A stretch of 64,000 nucleotides of DNA from Streptomyces sp. NBC_00234 (GTDB lineage: Bacteria > Actinomycetota > Actinomycetes > Streptomycetales > Streptomycetaceae), in NCBI RefSeq assembly GCF_036195325.1, contig NZ_CP108101.1, positions 4,216,001 to 4,280,000 on the forward strand, read 5' to 3'. Position 1 is the first letter of the stretch. Every line of letters begins with the position of its first letter. Under the pieces are notes generated by a model. That model searched no databases, was not told the origin of the DNA, and saw nothing but the letters and a program-made list of their open reading frames with translations. Below are positions 1-7,310 of this stretch, piece after piece. The position numbers and the translations under genes are program-made.

Positions 1-759
1 GCCGTTCTCGTAGGCGCGGCAGGCCGCCCAGAAGAGGCGGGTGTTGCGCTGGCCTTCCCGGGCCGCCCGGACGAACTGGACGAGCCCCTGGCCCCGGTGG
101 TCGACGGGCCGGTGGCTCGTGGGGTGGGGGCGGCGCACGGGGGGTGCGAGCAGGCGGAGGAGGGCCCGGGGGCAGGGCGCGGGGGCGAGGCGGGCGGTGC
201 CCGGGGCCAGGCGGTAGGCGCCGTGGGTGGTAACCGAGCCGGGGCCCACGAGGTATCCGCCGAAGCCGCGGACGTCGATGCCGGGGGCGAGGCGGCTCGC
301 CGAGTTCGGTACGGCCACGTCGGGCGGGCCGGTCAGCCAGAGGTGGCGTCCGCCGCTCGGGGTGAGCACGGTGATGGTCGGCGGGATGGTGAACCGGTGC
401 CGCTCGGCCAGCTGTTGGAGCGCGCCCATGGAGTCCGTGCCGTGTGCCGCGTCGATGTCGAGGTCGATGCCGATGAGGCGGTGCGGGGGCCGGCCGCAGG
501 CGATGCCGTAGCCCGTGGCGCGCGGCGCCGCGGCGAAGAGGGCGCGTACGGCGGTGGGGTCGGTGGTGGCGTCGTGGACGCCGTGGCCGGGCAGTCCGCA
601 GCCGCCCCGGCAGCGGACCGGAGGGTCTTCGCCGCGGTGGGGTGAGCGCAGTGCGGGGAGCTTGGTGGCGGACAACGGGATGACGGGGAGCCCTCGCTCG
701 GCGGCGGCGAGCGCGTGGGCCAGGGCCAGGGTGGCGTTCTGCCGGTCGATGGTGGCCAT
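1..759 (-). CDS. bifunctional DNA primase/polymerase, N-terminal part (partial)
   Basis: Open minus-strand frame of 253 codons from an ATG at 759 with no stop before the window edge, so only the N-terminus is present. It reads as the archaeo-eukaryotic type primase/polymerase (Prim-Pol) domain known from plasmids, phages and actinomycete chromosomes. The motif GIDLDID (about residues 97-103) supplies the candidate metal-binding acids, and PSGGRHLW (about 134-141) supplies the conserved S-G-G-x-H block. A Cys-rich stretch with CRGGC lies near residue 50. Streptomycetes often carry chromosomal copies of this family, so it does not by itself prove a mobile element. The missing C-terminus would show whether a helicase domain follows. 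The family call is inferred from motifs and is fairly secure. Confidence 0.8.
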   Translation of the reverse strand, partial: MATIDRQNATLALAHALAAAERGLPVIPLSATKLPALRSPHRGEDPPVRCRGGCGLPGHGVHDATTDPTAVRALFAAAPRATGYGIACGRPPHRLIGIDLDIDAAHGTDSMGALQQLAERHRFTIPPTITVLTPSGGRHLWLTGPPDVAVPNSASRLAPGIDVRGFGGYLVGPGSVTTHGAYRLAPGTARLAPAPCPRALLRLLAPPVRRPHPTSHRPVDHRGQGLVQFVRAAREGQRNTRLFWAACRAYENG

Positions 760-1106
760 GCGTTCATTCTCGTACAAGCGTTCGAAGGAGGGAAGGGGAA
801 GAGGTGCGGGAAGGGGGGTGGCGGGGGGTGCTAAATAGGTGGGGCAGGAACGCTTTTCCTCTTGGGGGGTGCGGGGCGGCGGGGCGGCAGGGGGTGTGAG
901 CTGCGGTTTCGCGCAGCGTGGGAGGTTTATCGGGTGTTCCTCACGCTTGCGGGGGAATCGAGGGCTGCGGGGTGGTTCGACGGGGATTCGGCGGGCAACT
1001 TTGGTCCTGCGACGTCGTGACCAACTCCGGAGCGGTCGGCCAACTGCTTCGGAACCAGCCGTAACAGCCGTATCAAGCCGTACTTTCGGTTCCTGGAGGA
1101 ATTGAC
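760..1106. other. intergenic region between divergent genes
   Basis: About 350 bp separating the minus-strand primase gene from the plus-strand secreted-protein gene. It is G-rich on the plus strand with several runs of G. No convincing coding frame, tRNA or strong hairpin was seen. It should hold two divergent promoters, but I could not place a -35/-10 pair with confidence. A good ribosome-binding site, GGAGGA at 1095-1100, marks the start of the next gene. Confidence 0.5.
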
Positions 1107-1418
1107 ATGGCAAGCATCCGTACCGCTCGTGCCCTCGCCGCTGTTGCCGCCCTGCCGCTCGCCGTCGCGCTTTTCGGTGGCGTGGCCGCAGCAGACAACG
1201 GCTCCTTCGCGAACGACGGATCGAACGCGGCGGTGGCGACGATCGGCGGCAGTGGGGTCGGTGGCAACAACTCCGGCAACTCGTCCACCTCGCAGCAGCA
1301 GGCAGTCGGATCCGGCGCCTCGAACCAGAGCAACTCGGCCCAGGTGAACGGCTCGGCCTTCACGGCGATCGACCAGTCCAACCGGAACTTCGCGGTCAAC
1401 TTCACCCAGCTCTGGTGA
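1107..1418 (+). CDS. small secreted Asn/Ser/Gln-rich protein
   Basis: Codes for 103 residues. The N-terminus is a typical Sec signal: a basic start, a hydrophobic core of Ala/Leu/Val, and a likely cleavage after VAAA near residue 29. The mature part of about 74 residues is rich in Gly, Asn, Ser and Gln, has no Cys, and ends in FTQLW. It contains spaced short motifs such as SNAA, QSNS and QSNR, reminiscent of the Ser/Asn/Gln-rich repeats of curlin-like proteins, although I would not assign it to that family. The start is fixed by GGAGGA six bases upstream of the ATG. A strong terminator follows, so it is a single-gene unit. It may be exported to the cell surface or medium; function unknown. 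Confidence 0.8.
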   Translation: MASIRTARALAAVAALPLAVALFGGVAAADNGSFANDGSNAAVATIGGSGVGGNNSGNSSTSQQQAVGSGASNQSNSAQVNGSAFTAIDQSNRNFAVNFTQLW

Positions 1419-1468
1419 CCCGGAGGCCGGGGGCCGCTGGGGGGTAGGTCCACGGTGTGGTGAAGCAC

Positions 1469-1512
1469 GGTCTGCGCGGCGGCACTTCGGTGCCACCGCG
1501 CAGACCTTTTTT
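1469..1512 (+). terminator. intrinsic terminator after the small secreted protein gene
   Basis: A 17-bp stem with one mismatch (arms 1469-1485 and 1490-1506) closed by a TTCG tetraloop and followed by six T residues at 1507-1512. This is a classical rho-independent terminator, unusually complete for this genome, and it insulates the downstream lipid operon. Confidence 0.92.
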
Positions 1513-1546
1513 GCGGTGCGGGGATCCTCGTGTTGCGGCAGCGGCC

Positions 1547-1580
1547 TTGACAGTCCGGTCGAATCTGACGGACAGTCAGA
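1547..1580 (+). promoter_or_regulatory. candidate promoter element and palindromic operator of the lipid operon
   Basis: TTGACA at 1547-1552 resembles a -35 hexamer. About 17-18 bp downstream lies the perfect inverted repeat TCTGAC-N5-GTCAGA (1564-1580), which would overlap the -10 region. This is the position expected for a repressor operator. Short palindromes of this kind are typical of TetR-family repressors of fatty-acid genes. The promoter match is moderate and the -10 is weak; the palindrome is seen directly and the repressor is inferred. Confidence 0.45.
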
Positions 1581-1623
1581 AAGCCATGACGTCACCGATC
1601 CGTACGCCCGGGAGGACGCCGCA

Positions 1624-2781
1624 GTGCACCTCGCCCCGACCGAACGCCAGCAGCGACTGCGCGCCGAACTCCGCACGTACTTCCGTGATGTCATGCCGGA
1701 CACGAGGGTGGAGGACCCTGCGGCACAGCGCGCGCTGCTGCGGCGGATCGGCGCCGACGGCATGCTCGGACTCGGCTGGCCCGTCGAGTACGGCGGGCAG
1801 GGCCGCGGCCCCGACGAACAGTTCGTCTTCTTCGACGAGGCGTACCGCGCCGGCGCGCCCGTGTCGATGGTCACCCTCAACACCGTCGGACCCACCCTGA
1901 TGAAGTACGGGACGGACGAGCAGAAGGACTACTTCCTGCCCCGGATCCTCAAGGGCGAGCTCGTCTTCGCGATCGGCTACAGCGAGCCGGAGGCGGGTAC
2001 GGACCTGGCGGCTCTGCGCACCCGGGCGGTACGGGACGGCGAGTGCTGGGTCATCGACGGACAGAAGATCTTCACCAGCAACGCCCAGAACGCGGACTGG
2101 ATCTGGCTCGCCTGCCGGACCGACCCCGAAGCACCGAAGCACAAGGGCATCTCGATCGTCCTCGTGCCCACGGACGACCCGGGCTTCGCCTGGACGCCCA
2201 TCGAGACGGTGGGCGGGCTGACCACGACGGCCACGTACTACGACGGTGTCCGCGTGCCCGTCGGTCATCTCGTCGGTGCCGAGAACGCCGGCTGGGGGCT
2301 GATCACCAACCAGCTGAACCACGAGCGGGTGGCGCTCGCCGCGATCGGGATGCAGGCCGAGGACTTCTACGAGGAGGCGCTGGCCTTCGCCCGTACCCCC
2401 GATCCGGTGACGGGGCGGCGGCTGGTTGACGAGCCCTGGGTGCGGTCCCGGCTGGCCGAGGCGTATGCCCGGCTGGCGGCAACGCGCCTGCTCAACTGGC
2501 GTTTGGTGGGGGAGGTGGGGGCGGGCTCACTGGCCCCGGGCGAGGCGAGCGGCGTGAAGTTCGTGGGAACCGAAAGCGCCGTCGAGGTGTATCGAATGTG
2601 CCAGGAAATCACGGGCGAGGCCGGGATGGTCCGGGGCGGCTCACTCGGTGCCTTCGGGGACGGGGAGCTGGAGCGGATGAACAGGGCGGCGCAGATCAAC
2701 ACCTTCGGGGGCGGGGTGAGCGAGGTGCAGCGGGAGATCGTCGCGACGATGCGGCTCGGCATGAAGAGGGGGAAGCGGTGA
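1624..2781 (+). CDS. acyl-CoA dehydrogenase (FadE29/ChsE-like subunit)
   Basis: 385 residues from a GTG preceded by GGGAGGA (1610-1616), the normal length for the family; the frame is open further upstream but lacks a ribosome-binding site there. Features of FAD-dependent acyl-CoA dehydrogenases are visible: GLGWPVEYGG near residue 45, the FAD/acyl contact region IGYSEPEAGTDLAAL around 115-130, and the C-terminal NTFGGGVSEVQREI block that contacts FAD. It would introduce an alpha-beta double bond into an acyl-CoA. A second, shorter acyl-CoA dehydrogenase lies two genes on. In the mycobacterial igr operon such pairs form an alpha2-beta2 enzyme acting on steroid side-chain CoA thioesters, and the same arrangement is likely here. 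The stop overlaps the next start (GTGA). The substrate is inferred. Confidence 0.88.
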   Translation: MHLAPTERQQRLRAELRTYFRDVMPDTRVEDPAAQRALLRRIGADGMLGLGWPVEYGGQGRGPDEQFVFFDEAYRAGAPVSMVTLNTVGPTLMKYGTDEQKDYFLPRILKGELVFAIGYSEPEAGTDLAALRTRAVRDGECWVIDGQKIFTSNAQNADWIWLACRTDPEAPKHKGISIVLVPTDDPGFAWTPIETVGGLTTTATYYDGVRVPVGHLVGAENAGWGLITNQLNHERVALAAIGMQAEDFYEEALAFARTPDPVTGRRLVDEPWVRSRLAEAYARLAATRLLNWRLVGEVGAGSLAPGEASGVKFVGTESAVEVYRMCQEITGEAGMVRGGSLGAFGDGELERMNRAAQINTFGGGVSEVQREIVATMRLGMKRGKR

Positions 2782-3725
2782 CGGACGCACAGGGAGGAGG
2801 AAGCGGCCCGGGGCGGCCGGACGAGCTGTACTCCCGCATGAAGGAGTACGAGGGGCGGGCCGCGGCCACCGCGGGCGTCGGCAAGGACGTGGTCAGCCGG
2901 GCGATGATCCGGCACTGGTGCGAGGCGATGGGGGACCGCCTCCCGGCGTACGAGGGGCCGGACGCGATCGCCCCGCCGACGATGCTCCAGGCGTGGACGA
3001 TGGGCGGGCTCTCGGGGCACGCGGACCGTTCCGGGGCGTACGACGAGCTGCTCGCCCTGCTCGACGGCGCCGGCTGCACCTCGGTGGTCGCGACCGACTG
3101 CGAGCAGGAGTATCTGCGCCCGCTCCGCCCCGGCGACCGGATCACCTTCGACGCGGTGATCGAGTCGGTCTCCGGGCGGAAGACGACCAAGCTGGGCACG
3201 GGGTACTTCGTCACGACGCGGATGGATGTCCGTGCGGACGGGGAGCCCGCCGGGACGCATCGTTTCCGGATCCTGAAGTACCGGCCCGCGCAGGGGAAGC
3301 GGAGTGCCAGGAGTCTGCGACCGCGCCCGGTGATCAACCGGGACAACGCGGGATTCTGGGAAGGCGTGGCCGGGCACAAGCTGCTGATCCAGCGCTGCAC
3401 CGAATGCGCCACGCTGCGTTTTCCCTGGCTGCCGGGGTGCAACGAGTGCGGTTGCCAGGAGTGGGACACCGTCGAGGCGAGCGGCGAGGGCACCGTCTTC
3501 TCCTACGTCGTGATGCATCACCCGCCCTTCCCCGCCTTCAGCAGCTCCGAGGAGCCGGGGCCGTACGCGGTGGCGCTGGTCGAGCTGGCCGAGGGGGTGC
3601 GGATCGTCAGCAACGTCATCGGGGTGCCGTCCGACAAGGTGCGGCCCGGTATGCCGGTCCGGCTCGAATTCCTGCGGACGGATCCCGAGTTGGAGCTTCC
3701 GGTGTTCCGGGGGAGTGAGGGCTGA
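2778..3725 (+). CDS. MaoC-like hydratase/DUF35 OB-fold fusion (ChsH2-like)
   Basis: 315 residues, starting at a GTG that overlaps the previous stop. The N-terminal half (about 1-180) is a MaoC/hot-dog domain. The C-terminal half (about 190-315) is a DUF35 domain: a rubredoxin-like zinc ribbon with CTEC and CNEC pairs about 16 residues apart, followed by an OB-fold beginning near EGTVFSYVVMH. This matches the architecture and length of mycobacterial ChsH2, which pairs with a small MaoC partner to hydrate enoyl-CoA steroids and whose DUF35 part binds the Ltp2 aldolase. Both partner types are encoded downstream. The activity on steroids or other branched acyl-CoAs is inferred from neighbourhood. 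Confidence 0.85.
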   Translation: MTDAQGGGSGPGRPDELYSRMKEYEGRAAATAGVGKDVVSRAMIRHWCEAMGDRLPAYEGPDAIAPPTMLQAWTMGGLSGHADRSGAYDELLALLDGAGCTSVVATDCEQEYLRPLRPGDRITFDAVIESVSGRKTTKLGTGYFVTTRMDVRADGEPAGTHRFRILKYRPAQGKRSARSLRPRPVINRDNAGFWEGVAGHKLLIQRCTECATLRFPWLPGCNECGCQEWDTVEASGEGTVFSYVVMHHPPFPAFSSSEEPGPYAVALVELAEGVRIVSNVIGVPSDKVRPGMPVRLEFLRTDPELELPVFRGSEG

Positions 3726-3726
3726 G

Positions 3727-4767
3727 ATGGACTTCACGCCTACGGAGGAGCAGGCGGCGGCGCAGGGGCTGGCCGCACGGATCTTCGCGGATCTGTCGAC
3801 GCACGAGCGACTGGCGGCGGCCGGGACGGGCACGGACGCCGAGCTGTGGAAGGAGCTGTGCGCGGCCGGGCTGACCGCCGCGGTCGAGGAGATCGGGCTG
3901 CTGGGGCTGGTGCTGCTCCTGGAGGAGCAGGGCAGGACCACCGCGCAGGTGCCCTTCGCCGCGACCTGCGTGTACGGGGTGCTGGCGGTCGGCGAGCACG
4001 GTACGGCGGAACAGCGGGAGAGGCTGTTGCCGGCGCTGCGGGACGGCACGGCCGTGGCGACGGGCGCGTTTCCCGCCCGGGACGGTCTCCGGTCGGCCGG
4101 TGGCGACGGGCGGCTGAGCGGGACCGTGCCGTACGTGCCGTGGCTGCGGGACGCGACGCATGTCCTCGTGCCGGACTCGGACCGGGGGCTGTGGATGGTG
4201 GGCATCGCGAATCGGGGGGTGTGGGTGCGGCCCGTGGAGACGACGGCGCCGTGGGCGGCGGCGCGGCTCGTCCTGGACGGGGCGCCCGGGGAGAGGCTAG
4301 GCGGGGCAGGGGCCTACGCCTCGGTGCTGGCGACGAGCCGTACGGCGTTCGCGGGGCTTCAGGCCGGGGTGGCGGCCGGTTCGCTCGCGCGCGCCGTCGA
4401 ACACACCGGTACCCGCGAGCAGTTCGGCCGTCCGCTCTCCACCAACCAGGCGGTACTGCTGCGCGCCGCCGACGCGCACATGGACACGGAGGCGATCCGG
4501 GTCACCGCGTACGAGGCGGCGTGGCGGCGCGATCACTCGCTGGTGTACGGGGCGCAGGCGCTGACGGCCGCGTGGTGGGCGTCGGAGGCGGGTCGCCGCG
4601 TCGTGCATGCCGGACAGCACCTGCACGGCGGGACGGGCGCCGACCTGGAGCATCCGGTCCACCGGCACTTCCTGTGGGGGCGCCAGCTCGACGCGTACTT
4701 GGGATGTGGGAGTGAAGTGCTCGACGAACTGGGCCGGTTGCTGGCGGAGGAGGAGATGCCGACATGA
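3727..4767 (+). CDS. acyl-CoA dehydrogenase (FadE28/ChsE-like subunit)
   Basis: 346 residues beginning MDFTPTEEQ one base after the upstream stop; shorter than canonical acyl-CoA dehydrogenases, as FadE28 is. The C-terminal alpha domain is recognisable from HTGTREQFGRPLSTNQAV (about 225-242), and the GGTGADLEHPVHRHF region (about 303-317) is a typical C-terminal block. The middle domain is reduced and poorly conserved. This fits a partner subunit that forms a mixed tetramer with the first dehydrogenase of the operon and may supply only part of the active site. It overlaps the next gene by four bases (ATGA). Family assignment is secure; the heteromeric role is inferred. Confidence 0.85.
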   Translation: MDFTPTEEQAAAQGLAARIFADLSTHERLAAAGTGTDAELWKELCAAGLTAAVEEIGLLGLVLLLEEQGRTTAQVPFAATCVYGVLAVGEHGTAEQRERLLPALRDGTAVATGAFPARDGLRSAGGDGRLSGTVPYVPWLRDATHVLVPDSDRGLWMVGIANRGVWVRPVETTAPWAAARLVLDGAPGERLGGAGAYASVLATSRTAFAGLQAGVAAGSLARAVEHTGTREQFGRPLSTNQAVLLRAADAHMDTEAIRVTAYEAAWRRDHSLVYGAQALTAAWWASEAGRRVVHAGQHLHGGTGADLEHPVHRHFLWGRQLDAYLGCGSEVLDELGRLLAEEEMPT

Positions 4768-5243
4768 GGCAGGGAAACACCCGAGAGGCAGGGGGGCGCC
4801 CGTGTGTGGGCGAGGAGCTGACGCCGCTGGAGATCCCGGTGACGCGCACCCTCATCGTCGCGGGGGCCGTCGCCTCGCGCGACTACCAGGACGTGCACCA
4901 TGACGCCGAGCTCGCACGGGAGAAGGGCTCGCCGGACATCTTCATGAACATCCTCACGACGAACGGTCTCGTGGGCCGCTTCGTCACCGACCGCTTCGGT
5001 CCCTCGGCTGTGCTGAGGAAGGTCGCCATCAGGCTGGGGGCTCCCAACTACCCGGGAGACACGATGGTGTTGACCGGCACGGTGGTCGCGGTCCAGGGTC
5101 CGGCGGACCCGGCCGGGACCGGCGAGGCCGGCGAGGTCGTGGAGGTGGAGGTCGTGGGGACCAACGGGCTGGGGCGCCATGTCTCCGGCCGGGTCACCCT
5201 CGCCCTGCCGGACGCCGGGCCCTCGCGAGAGGTGGCGTCATGA
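4764..5243 (+). CDS. MaoC-like dehydratase (ChsH1-like)
   Basis: 159 residues forming a single hot-dog domain. The segment ASRDYQDVHHDAELA (about 36-50) occupies the position of the hydratase-2 catalytic motif with Asp and His residues, and TNGLVGRFVTDRFGP follows as the usual long helix. In the igr cassette a protein of this size (ChsH1) forms the active heterotetramer with the MaoC half of ChsH2. The gene overlaps both neighbours by ATGA junctions, implying translational coupling and a fixed stoichiometry. The first 20 residues are polar and variable, so a later start is possible. Confidence 0.82.
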   Translation: MRQGNTREAGGRPCVGEELTPLEIPVTRTLIVAGAVASRDYQDVHHDAELAREKGSPDIFMNILTTNGLVGRFVTDRFGPSAVLRKVAIRLGAPNYPGDTMVLTGTVVAVQGPADPAGTGEAGEVVEVEVVGTNGLGRHVSGRVTLALPDAGPSREVAS

Positions 5244-6406
5244 GTGTGCGCAGGGCCGATTCGCTCGGCGGGAAGGCCGCGGTCGTGGGGATCGGGGCGA
5301 CCGAGTTCTCCAAGGACTCGGGGCGCAGCGAGCTGAAGCTGGCCGTCGAGGCCGTGCGGGCCGCTCTCGACGATGCCGGGCTGACGCCCGCCGATGTCGA
5401 CGGAATGGTCACCTTCACCATGGACACCAGCCCCGAGATCACGGTCGCGCAGGCGGCCGGCATCGGGGAGCTCTCGTTCTTCTCCCGGGTCCACTACGGC
5501 GGCGGGGCCGCGTGCGCCACCGTGCAGCAGGCGGCGCTGGCCGTGGCGAGCGGGGTGGCCGATGTCGTCGTCTGCTACCGCGCGTTCAACGAGCGCTCCG
5601 GGCGCAGATTCGGTTCCGGCGTGCAGCAGCGGGAGCCCACTCCCGAAGGGGCGGCGCTCGGCTGGAACCTCCCGTTCGGGCTGCTCACCCCCGCCTCCTG
5701 GGTGGCGATGGCCGCCCAGCGCTATCTGCACGCCTACGGCCTGGCCCCGGAGGTCTTCGGGCACGTCGCGGTCACCGACCGACGCCATGCCGCCACGAAC
5801 CCGGCGGCGCACTTCTACGGGAAGCCGATCACCCTCGCCGATCACGCCGCCTCGCGCTGGATCGTCGAACCTCTGCGGCTGCTCGACTGCTGCCAGGAGA
5901 CCGACGGCGGTCAGGCGATCGTCGTGACCAGCGCCGAGCGGGCGAGGGACCTGCCCCGTCCGCCCGCTGTGATCGTCGCCGCGGCCCAGGGGGCGGGGCG
6001 GGCCCAGGAGCAGATGACCAGCTTCTACCGGGACGGGCTGACGGGACTGCCGGAGATGGGAGTCGTGGCCCGGCAGCTGTGGCGCAGCTCCGGGCTGTCG
6101 CCCGCCGACATCGACGTGGCCATCCTCTACGACCACTTCACTCCGTTCGTCCTCATGCAGCTGGAGGAGTTCGGCTTCTGCGGGCCGGGTGAGGCCGCCG
6201 ACTTCGTCGCGGGCGACGAGCTGCCGCTGAACACCCACGGGGGGCAGCTGGGGGAGGCGTATCTCCATGGGATGAACGGCATCGCGGAAGCGGTCCGGCA
6301 GATCCGTTCCACCTCGGTGAACCAGATATCCGGTGCGGCCAGGACCCTGGTCACGGCCGGTACGGGCGTCCCCACCTCGGGGCTGATCCTGGGCACCGAC
6401 GACTGA
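5240..6406 (+). CDS. thiolase-fold lipid-transfer protein / aldolase (Ltp2-like)
   Basis: 388 residues with the thiolase fold of the SCP-x/Ltp group. Visible landmarks are AAVVGIGATEFSKDSGR at the start, the VHYGGGAACATVQQAALAVASG region near 95, YDHFTPFVLMQLEE near 300 and NTHGGQLGEAYLHGMNG near 330. The classical thiolase nucleophilic Cys block is absent, as in Ltp2, which acts as a retro-aldolase on the hydroxyacyl-CoA made by the preceding hydratase. It is the last gene of the five-gene overlapping operon and is followed by a GC-rich hairpin. Function by analogy with the mycobacterial igr operon; the natural substrate here is not known. Confidence 0.84.
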   Translation: MSVRRADSLGGKAAVVGIGATEFSKDSGRSELKLAVEAVRAALDDAGLTPADVDGMVTFTMDTSPEITVAQAAGIGELSFFSRVHYGGGAACATVQQAALAVASGVADVVVCYRAFNERSGRRFGSGVQQREPTPEGAALGWNLPFGLLTPASWVAMAAQRYLHAYGLAPEVFGHVAVTDRRHAATNPAAHFYGKPITLADHAASRWIVEPLRLLDCCQETDGGQAIVVTSAERARDLPRPPAVIVAAAQGAGRAQEQMTSFYRDGLTGLPEMGVVARQLWRSSGLSPADIDVAILYDHFTPFVLMQLEEFGFCGPGEAADFVAGDELPLNTHGGQLGEAYLHGMNGIAEAVRQIRSTSVNQISGAARTLVTAGTGVPTSGLILGTDD

Positions 6407-6435
6407 CTCCGCCGCGCGGCGGACCTCCGGCGGAG
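6407..6435 (+). terminator. probable hairpin terminator after the lipid operon
   Basis: CTCCGCCG at 6407-6414 pairs with CGGCGGAG at 6428-6435 immediately after the Ltp2-like stop. A second GC-rich inverted repeat follows (GGCGGG/CCCGCC, about 6444-6461). There is no T-run, which is usual for this genome. Confidence 0.5.
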
Positions 6436-6611
6436 CGGCGCCGGCGGGTCCGGGCCCGCCGTTGTCCTGTTCGGGGGCGGACCCTGACACGGGTGGTCGG
6501 CCCCTCCACCTTCAGGAGGTCGGGCCCGCCCCGCCCCTACAACCTGAGGCGGACGCCGCTTCGGGACCTGGGGCCGATCCCCTCGGCGGCGACCGCTCCT
6601 AGCGTGGACAT

Positions 6612-7175
6612 ATGACCACGCCAGTCTGCACCGGCGCCTCCAGGCCAGTCGCTGCCGCCGCCGGACACCCGACCTGCTCGCCCTATGCGTCGTTCTCCTC
6701 GTACGTACGGGCGCGGGGGCCCGTACTGCTGCGGACGGCCCGCTCGCTCACCGCGAATCCGAGCGATGCGGAGGATCTGCTGCAGACCGCGCTCACCAAG
6801 ACGTACGTCGCGTGGGAGCGGATCGAGGACCACCGGGCGCTCGACGGATACGTCCGCCGGGCCCTGGTGAACACGCGTACCTCGCAGTGGCGCAAGCGCA
6901 AGGTCGACGAGTTCGCCTGCGACGAGCTGCCGGAGCAGGAGACCGTACCGGCCCCCGATCCGGCCGAGCAGCAGTCCCTGCACGACGCGATGTGGCGTGC
7001 GGTCCTCAAGCTTCCGGACCGGCAGCGCGCCATGGTCGTCCTGCGCTACTACGAGGATCTCAGCGAGGCCCAGACGGCCGAGGTGCTCGGGGTGTCCATC
7101 GGTACGGTCAAGAGCGCAGTGTCGCGGGCCCTCGGCAAACTCCGCGAGGACCCGGAGCTGACCCCGGTCCGGTAA
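6612..7175 (+). CDS. SigE-family ECF RNA polymerase sigma factor
   Basis: 187 residues. Region 2 is seen in SFSSYVRARGPVLLRTARSLT followed by DAEDLLQTALTKTYVAWERI (about 50-78); region 4 lies at LPDRQRAMVVLRYYEDLS through GVSIGTVKSAVSRALGKL (about 138-180), the DNA-binding helix-turn-helix. This is the short SigE-family layout common in many copies in Streptomyces. No anti-sigma factor gene is adjacent: the neighbours are the lipid operon and an acyl-CoA ligase. The ATG follows directly on GACAT without a clear ribosome-binding site. Its regulon cannot be deduced from the window. Confidence 0.9.
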   Translation: MTTPVCTGASRPVAAAAGHPTCSPYASFSSYVRARGPVLLRTARSLTANPSDAEDLLQTALTKTYVAWERIEDHRALDGYVRRALVNTRTSQWRKRKVDEFACDELPEQETVPAPDPAEQQSLHDAMWRAVLKLPDRQRAMVVLRYYEDLSEAQTAEVLGVSIGTVKSAVSRALGKLREDPELTPVR

Positions 7176-7240
7176 GGGCGGACCGTCCCGGGAGGAGCGG
7201 ATGTGCCCGCCGATGCCGATTCGTACGCGCGGGAGTAGTG

Positions 7241-7258
7241 ACATACCGAGCGGTATGT
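7241..7258 (+). promoter_or_regulatory. perfect palindromic operator upstream of the acyl-CoA ligase
   Basis: ACATACCG-AG-CGGTATGT is an 18-bp palindrome with perfect 8-bp arms, centred about 60 bp upstream of the ligase start. This form is typical of TetR-family operators of fatty-acid and acyl-CoA genes in actinobacteria. No TetR gene is adjacent, so the regulator would act in trans. Confidence 0.65.
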
Positions 7259-7310
7259 GCGCAGAATCAGCGGAACATTACTGCCGCGTAGCGCCCACCG
7301 GGAGGACGCC

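Noticed and set aside
1050..1080. CGTAAC resembling a BldN-type -35 box before the small secreted protein gene
   Set aside because: No CGTTGA-like -10 lies at the required distance, so the promoter class is not supported.
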